A stretch of DNA of 64,000 nucleotides from positions 1,116,001-1,180,000 of the forward strand of contig NZ_OY782855.1 in NCBI RefSeq assembly GCF_963678425.1, given 5' to 3'. A model generated the notes under the pieces. It worked only from the letters and a program-made list of their open reading frames with translations. It did not search any database and was not told where the DNA came from. This document shows, one piece after another, positions 61,068 to 64,000 of the stretch. This DNA comes from an uncultured Bacteroides sp. GTDB taxonomy: Bacteria; Bacteroidota; Bacteroidia; Bacteroidales; Bacteroidaceae. A program made the position numbers and the translations under genes. The first letter of the stretch is position 1. Each line of letters opens with the position of its first letter.

Positions 61068-62495
61068 ATGAGACACACCAAAATACATATCCTGTTCATG
61101 ATCTTTATTATGACAGGAGCCATCCAGGTTCAGGCAAAAATATATAATGTGAGAGATTTCGGTGCAAAAGGTGATGGAAAGACCATCGACTCTCCTTCCA
61201 TCAACCAGGCAATTGAAAATGCTTCAAAAGACGGAGGAGGGATGGTTTATGTTCCTTCCGGCGAATATGCCTGCTATTCCATCTGTCTGAAAAGTCATAT
61301 CACTCTTTATCTGGAATCGGGTGCACGTATTGTTGCTGCCTTTCCAACACAAAATCAGGGTTATGATGTTGCCGAGCCCAATGAATTCTACCGATATCAG
61401 GATTTTGGTCACAGTCACTGGCAGAACTCTCTTATATGGGGTATCGGACTGGAAGATATTACCATCTGCGGACCTGGACTCATTTACGGTAAAGGACTAT
61501 CCCGCGAGGAAAGTCGTCTGGCTGGTGCCGGAAACAAAGCCATCAGCCTGAAAAACTGCAGGAATGTAATTCTAAAAGATGTTTCCATGATGCATTGCGG
61601 ACACTTTGCGTTGCTTGCAACAGGCGTGGATAACCTGAGTGTGCTTAACTTGAAAGTGGATACAAACCGTGACGGATTTGATATTGACTGCTGCAAGAAC
61701 GTGCGCATCACCGACTGCAGCGTCAATTCTCCCTGGGATGATGCCATAGTTCTGAAAGCATCTTATGCACTGGGATACTTCAGAGATACAGAGAATGTAA
61801 CCATTACCGGCTGCTATGTATCCGGATTCGACCAGGGAACAGCGATGAACGCCACCTTCGAGCGAGATGAACCACAAGCTCCCGACCATGCCTATGTGTG
61901 CGGAAGAATAAAACTGGGCACCGAATCAAGCGGAGGATTTAAGAATATCGCAATAACGAACTGTATCTTTGACCGATGCAGAGGGCTGGCGCTGGAAAGT
62001 GTGGATGGCGGACACCTGGAAGATGTTGTGGTAAGCAATATCACCATGCACGATATTGTCAACTCACCAATATTTCTACGCTTAGGCGCACGCATGAGAA
62101 GTCCGGAAGGAACACCTCGGGGAACCATGAAAAGGATACGCATCAGCAATGTAAATGTATATAATGCCGATTCACAATACTCCTCCATCATCAGCGGCGT
62201 ACCCGGAAGCATCATTGAAGACGTTTCTTTAAGTGACATACACATTTACCATAAAGGTGGATACAGCAGTGAAGATGGAAAGATCATACCTCCTGAACAA
62301 GAGAAGGTTTACCCCGACCCGTTGATGTTTGGAACCATCCCGGCTTCCGGTTTTTACATTCGCCACGCAAAAAACATTACGTTCAACAACATAGATTTCC
62401 ATTACGAAAAACCCGATGGACGTCCGTTATTTGTTACTGATGATGCAGAGATGACAGAATATAACCACATCACTGTAGAAGGTGTAAAACAATGA
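61068..62495 (+). CDS. GH28 family glycosidase
   Basis: A 475-residue exported beta-helix hydrolase (signal peptide about 1-23). VRDFGAKGDGKTIDSPSINQAIENA is the standard N-terminal pectin-hydrolase entry. Catalytic motifs: TNRDGFDIDCC, PWDDAIVLKAS (two Asp), then GRIKLGTESSGG. There is no canonical GHG. It acts on galacturonate bonds in pectin; rhamnogalacturonan or xylogalacturonan specificity is possible. It follows the DUF4450 gene after 3 bases and closes the rightward PUL operon. Confidence 0.88.
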   Translation: MRHTKIHILFMIFIMTGAIQVQAKIYNVRDFGAKGDGKTIDSPSINQAIENASKDGGGMVYVPSGEYACYSICLKSHITLYLESGARIVAAFPTQNQGYDVAEPNEFYRYQDFGHSHWQNSLIWGIGLEDITICGPGLIYGKGLSREESRLAGAGNKAISLKNCRNVILKDVSMMHCGHFALLATGVDNLSVLNLKVDTNRDGFDIDCCKNVRITDCSVNSPWDDAIVLKASYALGYFRDTENVTITGCYVSGFDQGTAMNATFERDEPQAPDHAYVCGRIKLGTESSGGFKNIAITNCIFDRCRGLALESVDGGHLEDVVVSNITMHDIVNSPIFLRLGARMRSPEGTPRGTMKRIRISNVNVYNADSQYSSIISGVPGSIIEDVSLSDIHIYHKGGYSSEDGKIIPPEQEKVYPDPLMFGTIPASGFYIRHAKNITFNNIDFHYEKPDGRPLFVTDDAEMTEYNHITVEGVKQ

Positions 62496-62586
62496 TTATC
62501 AGATTGCATTTTTTCTTATAAATCCCAGGATATTTCAAAGCAAATAAATAAAGCTGTTTATTTAATCGGAATAACTCAGAATTCAC

Positions 62587-62594
62587 TATTTTTG
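62587..62594 (+). promoter_or_regulatory. -7 box of nadE
   Basis: TATTTTTG, 29 bases before the start codon. The -33 element is weak. Confidence 0.45.
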
Positions 62595-62623
62595 CAATAT
62601 CCAAACAGATAAAAAAAAGAAAG

Positions 62624-64000
62624 ATGAACTACGGATTTGTAAAAGTGGCAGCAGCAGTGCCACGGGTTAAAGTAGCCGATTGCCAGTATAACGCTGATCA
62701 AATAGAGGAAATGATACATGAAGCCGAAGAAAAAGGGGTTCAGGTTATCGCTTTCCCGGAACTATGTATTACAGGATATACCTGCGCCGATCTGTTTGCC
62801 CAGGAGCTATTGCTTGAAAAAGCAGAAATGGCACTGGTGCAAGTTATGAATAATACCCGGCAACTGGATATTATTTGTGTGGTGGGAATGCCTGTAACAA
62901 CCAATACCATTATTTTGAATGCCGCAGTTGTCTTTCAACGGGGAAAGATTCTTGGTGTAATACCCAAGACCTATTTGCCTAATTATAAAGAATTCTACGA
63001 ACAACGCTGGTTCACTTCCGCCAGAGACGTGATCGACAAGACTGTCCGTCTTTGTGGTCAACTGGCTCCTGTCAGTTCCAGCCTTTTGTTCGACACGCCT
63101 GATTTCTGTTTTGGGGTTGAAATATGTGAAGACCTCTGGTCCGTTATTCCTCCCAGTTCCAAACTGGCATTGAAAGGTGCTGAGATTCTCATTAACCTGT
63201 CTGCCGACAATGAAGGAATAGCCAAACACAATTATGTACGCTCGCTCATCTGCCAGCAGTCGGCCCGTTGTATAGCCGGATATATATTCTCATCCTGCGG
63301 ATTTGGAGAATCAACCACCGATGTGGTCTTTGCAGGCAATGGATTGATTTACGAAAACGGAACGTTGATAGCAGAATCCAAACGTTTCAGTCTGGAAGAA
63401 CAACTGATTATCACAGAAATAGATGTGGAAAGGTTGCGCACCGAAAGACGCATCAATACCACTTTCTCCGCAAATAGCGGTGATTATAAAGACACAGAGG
63501 TCATTCATGTCACTACAGATATAACAAATAACAAGCCTTTAAACATTACCCGCAAAGTGGAACCTCTTCCCTTTGTGCCAAACGGCAAGACACTAAACGA
63601 GAGATGTGAAGAGATTTTCGAGATACAAGTTTCTGGTTTAGCTAAACGGATTGTACATACCCAGGCAAAAACTGCTGTTATAGGGATCTCCGGAGGATTG
63701 GATTCCACACTTGCTTTATTGGTATGTGTGAAAACTTTTGATAAGCTGGGGCTTTCACGAAAAGGAATTCTGGGAATTACCATGCCCGGATTTGGAACAA
63801 CAGACCGTACTTACAACAATGCAATCAATCTGATGAAGGAACTTGGAATCTCAACTCGGGAAATTGATATAAAAGCGGCATGTATCCAGCATTTCAGAGA
63901 TATTGATCACAATATAAACGTGCACGATGTAACGTATGAGAACTCACAGGCAAGAGAACGGACTCAGATTCTAATGGATATAGCCAATCAAACGAACGGA
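62624..64000 (+). CDS. nadE: Glutamine-dependent NAD+ synthetase (3' end outside window)
   Basis: The frame is open from the ATG at 62624 to the window end (459 codons); the usual length is about 640. The N-terminal part is a nitrilase-type glutamine amidohydrolase: the Glu of AFPELCITGYTC, the Lys of VIPKTYLPNYKEFYE, and the nucleophile Cys in FGVEICEDLW. The synthetase domain begins near residue 345 with the P-loop GISGGLDSTLALL (ATP pyrophosphatase). It makes NAD+ from nicotinate adenine dinucleotide, ATP and glutamine. It is a core gene that marks the right border of the PUL. Confidence 0.95.
   Translation, partial: MNYGFVKVAAAVPRVKVADCQYNADQIEEMIHEAEEKGVQVIAFPELCITGYTCADLFAQELLLEKAEMALVQVMNNTRQLDIICVVGMPVTTNTIILNAAVVFQRGKILGVIPKTYLPNYKEFYEQRWFTSARDVIDKTVRLCGQLAPVSSSLLFDTPDFCFGVEICEDLWSVIPPSSKLALKGAEILINLSADNEGIAKHNYVRSLICQQSARCIAGYIFSSCGFGESTTDVVFAGNGLIYENGTLIAESKRFSLEEQLIITEIDVERLRTERRINTTFSANSGDYKDTEVIHVTTDITNNKPLNITRKVEPLPFVPNGKTLNERCEEIFEIQVSGLAKRIVHTQAKTAVIGISGGLDSTLALLVCVKTFDKLGLSRKGILGITMPGFGTTDRTYNNAINLMKELGISTREIDIKAACIQHFRDIDHNINVHDVTYENSQARERTQILMDIANQTNG

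Overview
The window reads as chromosomal DNA of a Bacteroidales bacterium, most likely Bacteroides or a close relative. The support is a SusC/SusD pair, a hybrid two-component regulator, paired S46 dipeptidyl-peptidases DPP7 and DPP11, weak Shine-Dalgarno sequences, and many promoters of the Bacteroidetes form (TTG, about 20 bases, TAnnTTTG). Species cannot be fixed from this alone.

Layout. (1) 1-11.1 kb, core genes: MurB, an MBL-fold hydrolase, a small Asp/Lys/Pro-rich exported protein, threonine catabolism (SDR threonine dehydrogenase and Kbl), a PlsC acyltransferase, a DUF4369 lipoprotein, then dpp7 and dpp11 in tandem. (2) 11.1-22 kb, an accessory, AT-rich, repeat-rich region. It has a decayed AbiE-type toxin-antitoxin locus with its palindromes, a 4-kb gene for a SAMD9-like STAND NTPase (the best candidate for an unusual immune system here), an XRE-ImmA regulator with an operator-like palindrome on its promoter, an AAA_14/DUF4143 ATPase, an HU-family protein behind a 22-bp tandem-repeat leader, and an unknown 236-residue protein. 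Dispersed short repeats and several perfect long inverted repeats lie between them. (3) 22-30.6 kb: a glycosyltransferase/phosphoesterase cluster with a duplicated phosphoesterase, a MgtE-cytosolic-domain protein with an Nramp-like transporter that lacks the usual TM6 methionine, two thioredoxins, and a Fur/PerR-rubrerythrin pair. (4) 30.6-62.5 kb: a polysaccharide utilization locus for rhamnogalacturonan I and its galactan/arabinan side chains. (5) From 62.6 kb: glutamine-dependent NAD synthetase, cut by the window end.

How the PUL works (established roles of the families, assigned by inference). SusC/SusD bind and import oligosaccharides. PL11 cuts the RG-I backbone. Three CE12 modules deacetylate it. 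GH105 modules remove unsaturated galacturonate. Two GH28 enzymes hydrolyse galacturonate linkages. GH42, GH2 and GH43-like enzymes trim side chains. RhaM interconverts rhamnose anomers and the HTCS senses a breakdown product. One protein joins GH105, CE12 and a GH43-like propeller in a single chain. An IS3 and an IS30 element sit between two arms of the locus. No recognisable alpha-L-rhamnosidase (GH78/GH106) is in the window.

No rRNA, tRNA or CRISPR array was recognised.
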